From an uncultured bacterium (GTDB taxonomy: Bacteria > Vulcanimicrobiota > Xenobia > Xenobiales > Xenobiaceae): DNA of 64,000 nucleotides. Of the stretch, positions 50,551-59,453 are shown piece by piece; position 1 is the stretch's first letter, and the number at the start of each line of letters is the position of its first letter. A program made the translations under genes and the position numbers. The notes beneath the pieces were generated by a model. That model was not told where the DNA came from and searched no databases. It saw only the letters and a list, made by a program, of their open reading frames with translations. The DNA lies in assembly GCA_934644775.1 (NCBI GenBank), contig CAKUDB010000013.1, forward strand, positions 1 through 64,000. The letters run 5' to 3'.

Positions 50551-52566
50551 ATGATTAGTAGTTGGAATAATTCAGTCATTCTCGCTCCTATGAGCAAGGG
50601 AAGCAATTTGCCTTTTCGCCGTCTCTGCTGTGATTTCGGAGTAGACGTAACCGTATCCGAAATGATTTTTGCCTCTGCCCTTTCTAAAGGCAACCGCAAA
50701 GATTTGGCTTTATTGCGCCGAGCTCCCCAAGAGCAGTGCTTTGGGGTACAGGTTTTAACCAACGACCCCGAAGATCTGAAAAATTCTTTACCTATAATCG
50801 AAGAGTCCGGAGCCGATTTTGTCGACTTAAATTGTGGTTGTCCTATAGATGAAGCTGTCAACAGAGGTATGGGGGCCCAGCTTTTGGATCGCCTTAAAAA
50901 ATTCGAGCAACTTCTGGCCGTTTTAAAAGAGAATGCCCATATTCCCTATACAGTAAAATTACGCTCCGGCTACAAAGAAGGCCATATAAATATCGAAACC
51001 ACTTCTAAGTTGGCCGAGAGATACGGCGCTAGTGCCATTACCGTACATGGACGCACCCGAGAGCAGCGTTATACCGGCGCTGCCGATTGGAATATCGTTA
51101 AAAGGGCTGTGGAAAATGTCCATATTCCGGTTATAGGCAATGGAGATATTCTCACTTGGTACGAAGCGGAAGATAAAAAGAAGCAAAGCGGATCTCAAGC
51201 TATTATGGTTGGGCGCGGCGCTCTTATTAAGCCCTGGATCTTCCAAGAGATCCGCGAAAAACGCGATTTAAATCTTACTCCTCAAGAGCGCATTGCTATT
51301 TATTTGCGGCTGACTTTTTATATGTTGGAGCACTTTGGCAACGATACTCACGGCCAGCGCACAGTAAGCAATTTCTTACTTTGGCATTTCGATCTTTTTA
51401 ACCGTTATCGCTATTTGCCAGAAGCCCAATACCATAAAGATTCTTTACAACATCCCCTTATCCAAACCCGCCTAGACAACATCTACGAGGGCGATCCTTT
51501 AGAAGTAGTTTTGGCCGGCTACGGGAAATCGTTCCGCCAGAAATTGGCCAACGCTTTCGTCTTGTGTGCTGTCGACAACCATCCCCAGAGCTGGCTTAAC
51601 GACGAATTAGCCGCTATGGCTCCAGAGCTAATAGAATCTTATCGCCAACAAGCTAGACGCAAAGCCGAAGCCAAGGCGGCCAAAGAGCAAGCCCAAACTT
51701 CAGCTAGCGGCCTGCCCTTTTGTGAAGTAAAGACTCCTCCGGAAGCTACTTCCAAGGCCACTTCCCAAGTTGCCGCCACCGACAGTCACCCCCTGGAAAA
51801 AACCGTTTCTACCCCCTCTAAGGTGGAAGGAGGAACGGTTTCGGCCTTCGATATTTCTAGTTTGTCGGTAGGTACGCCCCATATCCACAGTCGTCCCGAC
51901 CAATTTGCCCCCACAGTTCTCATGCCCGGCGATCCTTTGCGCTCCCGTTATGTAGCCGAGCACTATTTGGAAAAGGCCGAGTTAGTAAACGACGTTCGCT
52001 CAGTACAAGGCTATACCGGATTTTATAAAGGTAAACGTGTCTCGGTAATGGCTAGCGGTATGGGCGGCCCTTCTATGGGCATCTATTCTCATGAATTGTT
52101 CGCTTATATGGGCGTAGAGCAAATTATCCGTATCGGCACTTGTGGCGGTATGCGTTCCGATCTCAAGCTCGGCGACATTATTTTGGCCCAAGGTTGTTGC
52201 ACCAACTCTAATTTTATAAGCCAATTTCAACTTAACGGTACTTTTGCTCCTTTGGCCGATTTTGAGCTTCTTTCCCGAGCTTACCAACTCTGCCGAGAGA
52301 GAGAATTATCGGCCCATGTAGGTAATATCCTTACCTCCGACTATTTCTACGATGCTTCCAACAGTTACGAAAAGTGGACGAAGTTAGGAATTTTAGCCTG
52401 CGAAATGGAAGGTGCTATTCTTTATACAAATGCCGCACTGCACGGCAAAAAAGCTCTGACTATTTTGACGGTCAGCGAAGTAATGGATCAGGCGGAAATA
52501 TTAACTACCGAACAGCGCCAGACTTCCTTGAAGAATATGCTTGAGTTAGCTCTAGACCTTGCCTAA
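50551..52566 (+). CDS. Fusion of tRNA-dihydrouridine synthase (N) and DeoD-type purine nucleoside phosphorylase (C)
   Basis: 671 residues in one frame. Residues 1-370 are a Dus enzyme: ILAPMSKGSNLPFRRLC, QVLTNDPEDL, VDLNCGCPIDEA with the catalytic Cys, VKLRSGYKEG, ITVHGRTREQRYTG and VGRGALIKPWIF. The motif style is closer to DUS3-like than to DusA/B. A low-complexity Ala/Glu/Lys and Thr/Ser/Pro linker spans about 375-430. Residues 435-671 are DeoD: TPHIHS (His of the ribose site), MPGDPLRSRY, ASGMGGPSMG, RIGTCGG, ACEMEGA and LTVSEVMD. The acid residue of E. coli DeoD (Asp204 in TVSD) is Glu here. The MBL-fold gene follows after 18 bases. Confidence 0.9.
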   Translation: MISSWNNSVILAPMSKGSNLPFRRLCCDFGVDVTVSEMIFASALSKGNRKDLALLRRAPQEQCFGVQVLTNDPEDLKNSLPIIEESGADFVDLNCGCPIDEAVNRGMGAQLLDRLKKFEQLLAVLKENAHIPYTVKLRSGYKEGHINIETTSKLAERYGASAITVHGRTREQRYTGAADWNIVKRAVENVHIPVIGNGDILTWYEAEDKKKQSGSQAIMVGRGALIKPWIFQEIREKRDLNLTPQERIAIYLRLTFYMLEHFGNDTHGQRTVSNFLLWHFDLFNRYRYLPEAQYHKDSLQHPLIQTRLDNIYEGDPLEVVLAGYGKSFRQKLANAFVLCAVDNHPQSWLNDELAAMAPELIESYRQQARRKAEAKAAKEQAQTSASGLPFCEVKTPPEATSKATSQVAATDSHPLEKTVSTPSKVEGGTVSAFDISSLSVGTPHIHSRPDQFAPTVLMPGDPLRSRYVAEHYLEKAELVNDVRSVQGYTGFYKGKRVSVMASGMGGPSMGIYSHELFAYMGVEQIIRIGTCGGMRSDLKLGDIILAQGCCTNSNFISQFQLNGTFAPLADFELLSRAYQLCRERELSAHVGNILTSDYFYDASNSYEKWTKLGILACEMEGAILYTNAALHGKKALTILTVSEVMDQAEILTTEQRQTSLKNMLELALDLA

Positions 52567-52584
52567 CATGGGGGCGGCCCTTAT

Positions 52585-53625
52585 ATGAAATACACTTGTA
52601 CCTTAATAAATCAACCCTGGGAAGATCCCGGGGTGTTAGTTCGTGTCAATGATACACGCGAATACTGGCTCTTCGATTGTGGAGATCTCAGGAATTTAAG
52701 CGTCGGCACCCTGATCGACACTACCAGGGTCTTTGTTACTCATACCCATATCGACCATTTTATCGGTTTCGATACCCTTATGCGCATGAACTTGCGCGAA
52801 TCTAAAGAGCTAGTCTTTTTTGGCCCGGTTGGCTTAGCCTCTCAGATAGGCTGCCGCTTACAAGGTTATAGCTGGAATCTGACTGAAGATTCCAATTTTT
52901 CTATCAAGTGCTGCGAGCTGGAAGATACCCAAGTCGTCTCCTACCTTTTTAGAGCGGCCAATAAATTCGTTGAAGATATAGACGACAGGCGGGCCCATCC
53001 CTTGACCCATCCCGAATTGCGTTTAGGCGACGGTACTATGCTTCGCTTTGCCCCTTTGGTACACGGCGTCCCCTGCCTCTGTTACTCTATTACCGAGCCC
53101 TTACAAGCCCGCATAAAAAAAGATGAATTTATAAAATCTGGTTTACCTTCAGGAGCTTGGATCGGTCAATTGCTAAAAATATGCTCTGGCCAAATTTCTG
53201 AGCCCCACGATATTCAAGTTGGCAACCAGATCAAAACTATCGACGAATTGCGCCCTTTTGTCTATTACCCTAAGCCCAATCGTTACGCTTACATAACCGA
53301 TACCGTTTTTAATCGCGACAGTATGGCTTCTATCCATTGGGTGGGGCAGGGAGCAGACGAATTATGGTGCGAAGCTTGTTATCGCCACTGCGATCGCGAT
53401 AAAGCCGTACAAAACCTCCACCTTACAGCCCGCCAAGTAGGACGCATAGCCAAAGAGTTACAAGTGGACAACCTTTACCTCTTCCACTATTCCAGGCGCT
53501 ACCGAGGAGAGCTTTGGCCCCACATAAAAGAAGCTAGGGAAAATTTTGAGCGTACTAATATTCCCCCTATGAGCGCCCCGGCCCACCGCCACTTATTAGA
53601 AAGCGGAGCTATGCGCGAAAACTAA
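52585..53625 (+). CDS. RNase Z-like metallo-beta-lactamase-fold protein
   Basis: 346 residues. The metal motif is VTHTHIDHFIGFDTLMR. Other ligands are probably the His of LVHGVPCL, the Asp of YITDTV and the C-terminal His of YLFHYSRRY. The layout, with TLIDTTRVFVTHTH and the C-terminal FHYS, resembles RNase Z/ElaC-type tRNA 3'-processing enzymes, but a long insertion (about 100-200) and the lack of the canonical flexible arm make it an atypical member. It follows the Dus-PNP gene by 18 bases; a link to tRNA metabolism would fit. Confidence 0.7.
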   Translation: MKYTCTLINQPWEDPGVLVRVNDTREYWLFDCGDLRNLSVGTLIDTTRVFVTHTHIDHFIGFDTLMRMNLRESKELVFFGPVGLASQIGCRLQGYSWNLTEDSNFSIKCCELEDTQVVSYLFRAANKFVEDIDDRRAHPLTHPELRLGDGTMLRFAPLVHGVPCLCYSITEPLQARIKKDEFIKSGLPSGAWIGQLLKICSGQISEPHDIQVGNQIKTIDELRPFVYYPKPNRYAYITDTVFNRDSMASIHWVGQGADELWCEACYRHCDRDKAVQNLHLTARQVGRIAKELQVDNLYLFHYSRRYRGELWPHIKEARENFERTNIPPMSAPAHRHLLESGAMREN

Positions 53626-53664
53626 TTTTTTTAGGATCAGCGCGAGCAAAAGGGCCATTTCTCC

Positions 53665-53694
53665 TTGACAGAGATTTACTTTCAATAGTATACT
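53665..53694 (+). promoter_or_regulatory. Promoter of infC-rpmI-rplT
   Basis: TTGACA at 53665-53670 and TATACT at 53689-53694, spacer 18. Confidence 0.8.
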
Positions 53695-53700
53695 ATCCGC

Positions 53701-53926
53701 GCTACATTATTGATAAGCGTGTAGAGATATACTACAGGCCAAAAAAGCAGAAGCTGCACCGGCTTCTCACCCTGCGACGCCGCCAAGAAGGGGTTGTTTC
53801 AGAGGTAGTGGTCAATTAGGAGCCTTTCATTATTTAAGGGCCTACCGGTTTTTGTTTACTGGAACCGGACCACGTGCAGATGTTGGTTCACGTAATGTTT
53901 TTTCGGCTGGCAACAGAGGTAAACCG
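53701..53926 (+). promoter_or_regulatory. Structured leader of infC-rpmI-rplT
   Basis: About 225 bases with at least two hairpins: AGAAGC/GCTTCT (near 53750-53770) and CCGGTT/AACCGG (near 53847-53870). Such leaders bind L20 in Bacillota and repress the operon. The second hairpin overlaps the only upstream in-frame TTG, which argues against that start. Confidence 0.5.
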
Positions 53927-54541
53927 ATTTCCAAGGAACTGAGAACTAATCGCCTAATCAGAGTCCCCCGCGTTTTTGTTATCGATGAAGAGGGACGCCA
54001 GTTGGGGCAGATGTCTACTCGTGAAGCCTTAGAGCAAGCTCAAGCCCACAACCTTGATTTGGTGGAAGTTAATCCCACAGCCAGACCACCGGTTTGTCGT
54101 TTTATGGATTATGGAAAGTATAAATATATGCAATCCAAGTCCGAGAGAGACAGCCGAGCCAAGCGTAAGCCCCAAGAGCTTCGTGAAGTAAAAGTTCGTC
54201 CCAAAATTGACGATCACGATTTTGAAGTCAAAGTAAAAACGATCGATCGTTTAATCCGCTCCGGCGACCGTGTCAAAGTCACTCTGCGTTTCCGTGGCCG
54301 CGAGATCGTCCACATGGAACTCGCCAAAGAGCTGCTTAAGTCGCTGTTCGAAAAGGTTCAAGAGATTTCTGTTATAGCTCAGAAACCTACCATGGACGGA
54401 CGGCAGATGGTTATGGTTTTAGCGCCCAAGACTGGCCCTCAAGCCCAGGCAAAGCCTAAAGCCAATCCTCAGGCTGCAGCCTCTCAGACTCCTACTCCAG
54501 AGGCTACTAAGCCAGAAGCTAAAGTAGCTGGAAATATCTAG
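53927..54541 (+). CDS. infC: Translation initiation factor IF-3, probably with AUU start
   Basis: 204 residues from ATT 53927, with AGAGGT seven bases before it. Family alignment starts here (ISKELRTNRLIRVPRVFVIDEEG). An in-frame TTG at 53852 would add 25 residues unlike IF-3 and has no ribosome binding site. N-domain to about residue 80, linker helix KYKYMQSKSERDSRAKRK, and C-domain EVKVRPKIDDHDFEVKVK and FRGREIVHMELAKELL. A Pro/Ala/Gln tail of about 30 residues is extra. It checks start codons on the 30S subunit and is known to autoregulate through a rare start codon. Confidence 0.93.
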   Translation: MSKELRTNRLIRVPRVFVIDEEGRQLGQMSTREALEQAQAHNLDLVEVNPTARPPVCRFMDYGKYKYMQSKSERDSRAKRKPQELREVKVRPKIDDHDFEVKVKTIDRLIRSGDRVKVTLRFRGREIVHMELAKELLKSLFEKVQEISVIAQKPTMDGRQMVMVLAPKTGPQAQAKPKANPQAAASQTPTPEATKPEAKVAGNI

Positions 54542-54614
54542 TTTTGGGCTAAGGGCTTTTTTGTCCCACCCAAGACGACTCTGGTCAGGCCGAGAAAGAA
54601 GCACATAGAAATGG

Positions 54615-54646
54615 GCCCTGCTGATATGATACTAGGCAGGGCTGTT
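54615..54646 (+). terminator. Hairpin between infC and rpmI
   Basis: GCCCTGC (54615-54621) pairs with GCAGGGC (54636-54642), followed by TGTTTT. It may lower read-through or protect an mRNA end. Confidence 0.55.
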
Positions 54647-54669
54647 TTAAGGTATGAAAGGAGCTACAC

Positions 54670-54873
54670 ATGCCTAAGATTCGCACAAGAAGATCTGTAG
54701 CGAAGCGTATCCGCGTTACCGGTACCGGTAAGATGAAGAGAATGCGCCAGTTTTCTGGATGCCATCACATCCGCGAGAAGAAATCTCCCGATAGAACCCG
54801 TAAGTTCCGTCAGATCGTTTTAGTTGACAAGACTGACGTCAAGCGTATGCACGCCCTGGTTCCTTATCTCTAG
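54670..54873 (+). CDS. rpmI: 50S ribosomal protein L35
   Basis: 67 residues: MPKIRTRRSVAKRIRVTGTGK, with HHIREKKSPDRTRKFR, as in all L35. GAAAGGAG precedes the ATG. It lies between infC and rplT as usual. Confidence 0.97.
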   Translation: MPKIRTRRSVAKRIRVTGTGKMKRMRQFSGCHHIREKKSPDRTRKFRQIVLVDKTDVKRMHALVPYL

Positions 54874-54973
54874 GCTATAGGCTATAAGTTACCCTAGTTT
54901 TTCGGAAGATACAGTTTAGGTATTAAGAATATTTTTTTGCTGCGACTAAGTCGCTCCCCTCAGGAGGAATAAA

Positions 54974-55324
54974 ATGCCAAGAGTAAAGCGTGGAACTCTC
55001 TCGCTGAAAAAACGCCGCACCTTGTTAAAGGCAGTAAAAGGCTACAGAGGCGCTCGTAGCCGTCGCATTTGCTGCGCCCAAGAAGCTTTCCATCACGCTC
55101 AGCATTATGCTTACAGAGATCGCCGCGCTAAGAAACGCGATATCCGTTCCCTGTGGATCGTTCGTATCAACGCTGCCGCCCACGCTTGTGGTCTCTCCTA
55201 CAGCAGGTTGATGAGTGGTCTCAAGAATGCCGGTATGGAAATCAACCGCAAGATGTTAGCCGATTTGGCCATTACCGATATGGAAGCTTTCGCTGCTATC
55301 GCCAAATCCGCTGTCAACGCCTAA
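54974..55324 (+). CDS. rplT: 50S ribosomal protein L20
   Basis: 116 residues: MPRVKRGTLSLKKRRTLLKAVKGYRGARSR has been shortened here to its key parts MPRVKRG and KGYRGARSR; later YAYRDRRAKKRDIRSLWI, INAA and YSRLMSGLKNAGMEINRKML. It is needed for early 50S assembly and probably represses this operon through the leader. AGGAGG precedes the ATG. The terminator follows at 55348. Confidence 0.98.
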   Translation: MPRVKRGTLSLKKRRTLLKAVKGYRGARSRRICCAQEAFHHAQHYAYRDRRAKKRDIRSLWIVRINAAAHACGLSYSRLMSGLKNAGMEINRKMLADLAITDMEAFAAIAKSAVNA

Positions 55325-55347
55325 TAGGTGTTTTTCGTCTAAAAGTA

Positions 55348-55386
55348 GCTCCTCTGCCCTTTGGGGTAGGAGGGGTTATTTTTTTG
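55348..55386 (+). terminator. Terminator of the infC-rpmI-rplT operon
   Basis: CTCCTCTGCCC and GGGGTAGGAG form a stem with one bulge, followed by a run of seven T. Confidence 0.85.
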
Positions 55387-55482
55387 CTTACTTAGCTGCC
55401 AGTTGAGGCAAAAAGGAGAGCGTCAGGTAAAGACAAAAAGTAGATAAGTAGAGACAGTTTAATAAGCAAGTGGAGTCAAGCT

Positions 55483-56274
55483 ATGGATTTACAAAAACGT
55501 TTAGAGATATTAAAGCCTTTAATTAAGCAAGCTTCTCAAATCGCTTTAGCTAAATTCGGTCACATTTGCGGCCATAATAAAGCTGACGGTACTTTTGTAA
55601 CTCAAGCCGATCAGGAAGTAGAAGCTTGCTTGATCCAAGGCTTACAGGATAATTTTCCCCAGGAAAATATTATCGGCGAGGAGAGTGGAGCTCACCAAGC
55701 CGCTTCTAGTTATATTTGGTCTATCGATCCTATTGATGGAACCTCGGCTTACCTTTGTCGTTTGCCAACTTGGGGTATAAGTATCGGTTTAATTAAGGGC
55801 AGCGAGCCTATTTTAGGTATAGTCTATTTGCCAGTATTAAACGAACTTTACTGGGGAGCTCGCGGCTTGGGGGCTTACGTAGAGTCTCCCCTTTTTGGCT
55901 TACAGAAACTAGATATTAAAAATGTCGATTTAAGCCAAAAAGAACATCTGCTTTTAGTGCCCTCTACTTTCCACCAAAAGTACGACGCTAGCCTCTACTG
56001 TGGTAAAGTGCGCAGTTTGGGCTCTACGGTAATTCACGCCCTTACCGTAGCTAGGGGTGACGCTTCGGGAGCTTTTATGCGGATCTATCATTGGGATGTA
56101 GCTGGAGTTTTGCCTATTCTCTTGGAGGCAGGCGGTTGTGTAGACACTCTGGAAGGGGTTCCCTTCAATATTAGAGAGTTAACTAAAAATAATCCCCACT
56201 TGCCTACTCTCATCTTAAGTAATCCTCAAGATCGCCAAGCTTTACTAACTAAGCTCCTTCCTTTGAAAAAATAG
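55483..56274 (+). CDS. Inositol-monophosphatase-family phosphatase
   Basis: 263 residues. Lithium-sensitive phosphatase motifs: IIGEESG, WSIDPIDGTSAYLCRLPTWGIS and the C-terminal WDVAGVLPILLEAGG, giving the full set of metal ligands. Substrates in this family include inositol phosphates, 3'-phosphoadenosine phosphates and histidinol phosphate. The specificity is not clear. It starts ATG after a weak site (AAGTGGAG). Confidence 0.85.
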   Translation: MDLQKRLEILKPLIKQASQIALAKFGHICGHNKADGTFVTQADQEVEACLIQGLQDNFPQENIIGEESGAHQAASSYIWSIDPIDGTSAYLCRLPTWGISIGLIKGSEPILGIVYLPVLNELYWGARGLGAYVESPLFGLQKLDIKNVDLSQKEHLLLVPSTFHQKYDASLYCGKVRSLGSTVIHALTVARGDASGAFMRIYHWDVAGVLPILLEAGGCVDTLEGVPFNIRELTKNNPHLPTLILSNPQDRQALLTKLLPLKK

Positions 56275-56314
56275 ATCGATATATATAGAGAGAGAGCGCC
56301 CCTTTTCTTAAGCC

Positions 56315-57097
56315 ATGATAAAGAATAGCCTTATAAAAAAATGCTGGTCTAAGTGGGTTTTAGCCTTAATTTTAGGGCTAAGCTTTTTAACTCCCGCCCA
56401 AGCTATAGTACAAGCCAGGGTTTGGGACTGGCTAGCTAGGCTCAATCGCTTAATTCCAGCCCCAGAATTAAGCTTATGTCGAGAGAATATCGACAACTTG
56501 CCTCTAAAAGCTAATTTGGAAGAGATGCGCTCTTGCTTAAAAAAGTTAGACTTAGGGCTTCCCCAAGAGCCCGTCGAGTTGTATGCCACTATTCGCTTGC
56601 TGTTACGCAAAGATAAAGAGCTAACTTTTCTGGCTCATAACTTGGAGACTAACCAAAAAGGCCAAAAGTTGCTACATAGTTATAAGGAAGAGTTAGCCCG
56701 CAATTACAAGGTGCTTAATAGCCGCCCCCAGAGGGCGTCCTTGTTGATAGCTGATCCCCATTTTGAGCTGATAAAAAATACTGACACCGATAAATATATC
56801 GAAGTGCTGCGCCCTTTGCCTAAACTCAATACCAACTTGAACAAAGAAGAGGCCCAGCTTTGCTTAGAGGCTGCCCAGAGCGATCTAGACTATTTATCTA
56901 ATCAAGAGCAGAAATTAAAAGAGCAAATTAAAGAATTAGCGGCCAACGCTAGCCCTTTCCGCCAACATGTACGCGCTTTAAGCAATAAGTTAGATCCGGC
57001 GAGCGGACTACCTAAACGAAATAAGAGCAACGAATTTCCTAATTTAATTTCGCCTCCGCCGCCAGTAGACTTACAAGTTTTACCCCAAGAGCGATAA
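56315..57097 (+). CDS. Secreted helical protein of unknown function
   Basis: 260 residues. Signal peptide at the N-terminus (WVLALILGLSFLTPAQA). Mostly helical with coiled-coil-like stretches (LEAAQSDLDYLSNQEQKLKEQ). The C-terminus is Pro-rich (ISPPPPVDLQVLPQER). No family recognised. Convergent with the gene at 57105, separated by seven bases. Confidence 0.55.
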   Translation: MIKNSLIKKCWSKWVLALILGLSFLTPAQAIVQARVWDWLARLNRLIPAPELSLCRENIDNLPLKANLEEMRSCLKKLDLGLPQEPVELYATIRLLLRKDKELTFLAHNLETNQKGQKLLHSYKEELARNYKVLNSRPQRASLLIADPHFELIKNTDTDKYIEVLRPLPKLNTNLNKEEAQLCLEAAQSDLDYLSNQEQKLKEQIKELAANASPFRQHVRALSNKLDPASGLPKRNKSNEFPNLISPPPPVDLQVLPQER

Positions 57098-57104
57098 AAA
57101 ATAG

Positions 57105-58472
57105 TTAAGCAAAACGGCTGCGGCCACAATGCTCGCAACCTTTTATAAAGGTTGAAACTAACAAAGCTAAACCTTGGCCTATGCTCTGGGCACCACCGTC
57201 GACCAAAGATGGGGCTCCTTCGGGAAAATGGGCATAGACTATAGGCAAAGAGGCAGACATAGCATGGACATAAAAAGCAGCCTCTTCCAAGGAAAGTCCC
57301 CAGATAGAGCCTCTATCGGCGCCCATATGGGCAATAGAATGTAAATCTAGCTCTAAACCGATCATATCTTTAGAACTGCCCATAAGCTGGATAATAAAAT
57401 CTAAGGTATCGGCATAAGAGAACTCGTGCCTAATAAAGACCGACTCATAAGAGAAAGCCCGCACCCCTTGAGCTCTCATATAAGCCAGCATATTGGCCGA
57501 GTTGAGATCTTCGTGGTAATTTACTAGGCAATAGTTCTTTAAGTAGCGGGCTAATTTAGCGTAGCTAAAGGGGTTGCCACTATGGCGTCCTTCTAAAGCG
57601 CGAAAATCGCCACAGGGATCGCAATTTACTACCGAAATAGGCAGAAAATGTTGTCCGCCATCGTCTAAAGGGCCCAGATATTGGCTATTAGCTTGAGTTG
57701 GTTTCGATTGTTGCAAGTGGCGACGCACCGCTTCAGCTAAGCTTATCTCTTCGGCACAGATACTGTCACTAATAGAGATGGCTGGTTGTTCGCCCCCTGA
57801 GGAAGTAAGATATTCTAAAGCCATAGCCAATTGGGAGGCCGCTTTGGGGGCTGACAGAGGGCGCTTAGCCAGAGTTTCGCCTAAAGTGCTGCCACTTTGC
57901 CCAAAAGCAACTTTGATTAGAGGATGCTCTTCCAAACTCAGCTCAGGTAAAGAAGCCAAACTCAAACCGTAAGCTGTACCCTTAATAATAGGATAAGCAT
58001 TGTTGTGGCCTCCGCCTATCACTATGGGGATATATCCATAAGCAACTAAAGCTGCTATTACCGGATAAACGCGCTCATCTAGGCGAGAGCATAAAGCCCG
58101 CCAATATTCTTGGGCCTCGGTATTTTCCGGAATATGCTCCGCATCGGCACACAGATCGTCGCAAGGTATACAACCAACTACCAGCAAATTTTCCCCACTT
58201 AAAAAGTAATTGCTCTGCTGGTTGAGAAAATGGGAGAGAAAAGCCGACCAAGCCCCTCGGCAACCGCCCCTACCTCCGTTGGCTCTGGGGCCAATATCTT
58301 CGGGAATACCTAAAAGAGCATATCTGGCTCCCGCTTTCTTGGCTTCCAACAAAGAAGAAGCGGAAAAGATAGCGTTAGGCAGCGTTTTGACAATTTCTCC
58401 CAGCTTAGTTTCCTTCCAACGCTTGGTATAGAACTGAGATAATTCTTGGGCTTTGGTTACTTGCAACAACAT
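57105..58472 (-). CDS. Arginase/formimidoylglutamase-family protein with altered metal ligands
   Basis: 455 residues. Family motifs: PEDIGPRANGGRGGCRGAW, IVIGGGHNNAYPIIKG, and DFRALEGRHSGNPFSYAKL, which is very close to the HutG-like group (formimidoylglutamase). At the usual DxHxD metal motif it has NCDPCGDF, with Cys instead of the His, and the second motif reads GLELDLHSIAHM where DxD is expected. It may use other metals, hydrolyse another guanidino or amidino compound, or be inactive. No hut genes are nearby. The start has no strong site. Confidence 0.7.
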   Translation of the reverse strand: MLLQVTKAQELSQFYTKRWKETKLGEIVKTLPNAIFSASSLLEAKKAGARYALLGIPEDIGPRANGGRGGCRGAWSAFLSHFLNQQSNYFLSGENLLVVGCIPCDDLCADAEHIPENTEAQEYWRALCSRLDERVYPVIAALVAYGYIPIVIGGGHNNAYPIIKGTAYGLSLASLPELSLEEHPLIKVAFGQSGSTLGETLAKRPLSAPKAASQLAMALEYLTSSGGEQPAISISDSICAEEISLAEAVRRHLQQSKPTQANSQYLGPLDDGGQHFLPISVVNCDPCGDFRALEGRHSGNPFSYAKLARYLKNYCLVNYHEDLNSANMLAYMRAQGVRAFSYESVFIRHEFSYADTLDFIIQLMGSSKDMIGLELDLHSIAHMGADRGSIWGLSLEEAAFYVHAMSASLPIVYAHFPEGAPSLVDGGAQSIGQGLALLVSTFIKGCEHCGRSRFA

Positions 58473-58514
58473 AGGACCATAATTAGCCGCTCCAGGAGAA
58501 AATCTTGCCTATTT

Positions 58515-59246
58515 TTACTCCCCTAAAGCTATAAAAAAGCACTTGTCGCCCATAGTCCGCACACCGTAACTAGCACTCTCTTGATATTCAACTATGAAAT
58601 GGCTATTGGTGACGTATCTGAGACCTACTTTGGCAGAGGTCTCGCTGGCAGGGGTAGCTCTATGGAAAGTATATAAAAGCACTACAGGCGACTTAGTAAA
58701 AGGCTTGTCAAAATCGATACGTACATTCATAGTAATACCGTTCATGAAATACCTTCTGCTAAAACCGCTATTAAACTGGGGTATAATATCTGGGATTCCA
58801 TCTAGACTGCGCGGCTCTTGGAAGACATTGCCAGCCACGACGGTAAACTCTCCTTTACCAGCGGCAGCTTTACTGTTGCGCGGACGGCGCACTGAGCCAT
58901 CGGCAAAGACAACGTAGCTGCCACTTCCGTTGACAAAGACACTTACAGCTACTTGAGAAGCGCCCACACACTGACCCTTAACCCGAGCAGGCATTTTTAT
59001 AGTAGGCTCGGGAGTATATTGATCGGCCTCGTTAATTACTTTACCGTCAGAAGAAGTGATCCGCCCATTAGACCAGAGAATAAAATTGCCACAAGAGTTG
59101 CCATAACCACTTACGGCTACGTTGGCCGATCCGCGCACATGTTGAGGCTGGGCTCGCAACCTCTCCCCATTTACAAGAAGGAAGACGGCAATAAACAAAA
59201 GGATCAGAACTGAAACAGAGACGAAAACAAAAAAGCGTTGCTTCAT
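58515..59246 (-). CDS. Secreted beta-rich protein of unknown function
   Basis: 243 residues with an N-terminal hydrophobic anchor or signal (VFVSVSVLILLFIAVFLLVNG). Two similar segments, VAVSGYGNSCGNFILWSNGRI and VAVSVFVNGSGSYVVFADGSV, look like an internal duplication of a beta-hairpin unit (they are about 65 residues apart). The C-terminal domain has FDKPFTKSPVVLLYTF. No known family recognised. It has its own promoter region (TATAAT near 59293). Confidence 0.55.
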   Translation of the reverse strand: MKQRFFVFVSVSVLILLFIAVFLLVNGERLRAQPQHVRGSANVAVSGYGNSCGNFILWSNGRITSSDGKVINEADQYTPEPTIKMPARVKGQCVGASQVAVSVFVNGSGSYVVFADGSVRRPRNSKAAAGKGEFTVVAGNVFQEPRSLDGIPDIIPQFNSGFSRRYFMNGITMNVRIDFDKPFTKSPVVLLYTFHRATPASETSAKVGLRYVTNSHFIVEYQESASYGVRTMGDKCFFIALGE

Positions 59247-59453
59247 TTTACCCCCCTATATGAAAGGCACTACCAGAAAAAAAATAGCGCCATATTATAC
59301 ACCCCAAAATTAAGCAGATTTACCCAATTTGTCAAGTCGATTGCCACTAAATGGCCTATACTTAACTCCAACTACCTAGCCAAAAACAAGTAAAATAAAA
59401 GCTAACGCAGAAAGAACACAGATTAAGAAAAAGTTAGTCAGAGGATTTTTATC

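Noticed and set aside
59260..59290. Third copy of the R-M flanking repeat
   Set aside because: Only about 17 bases (ACCAGAAAAAAAATAG and neighbours) resemble the repeat; too short and A-rich to count as a copy.
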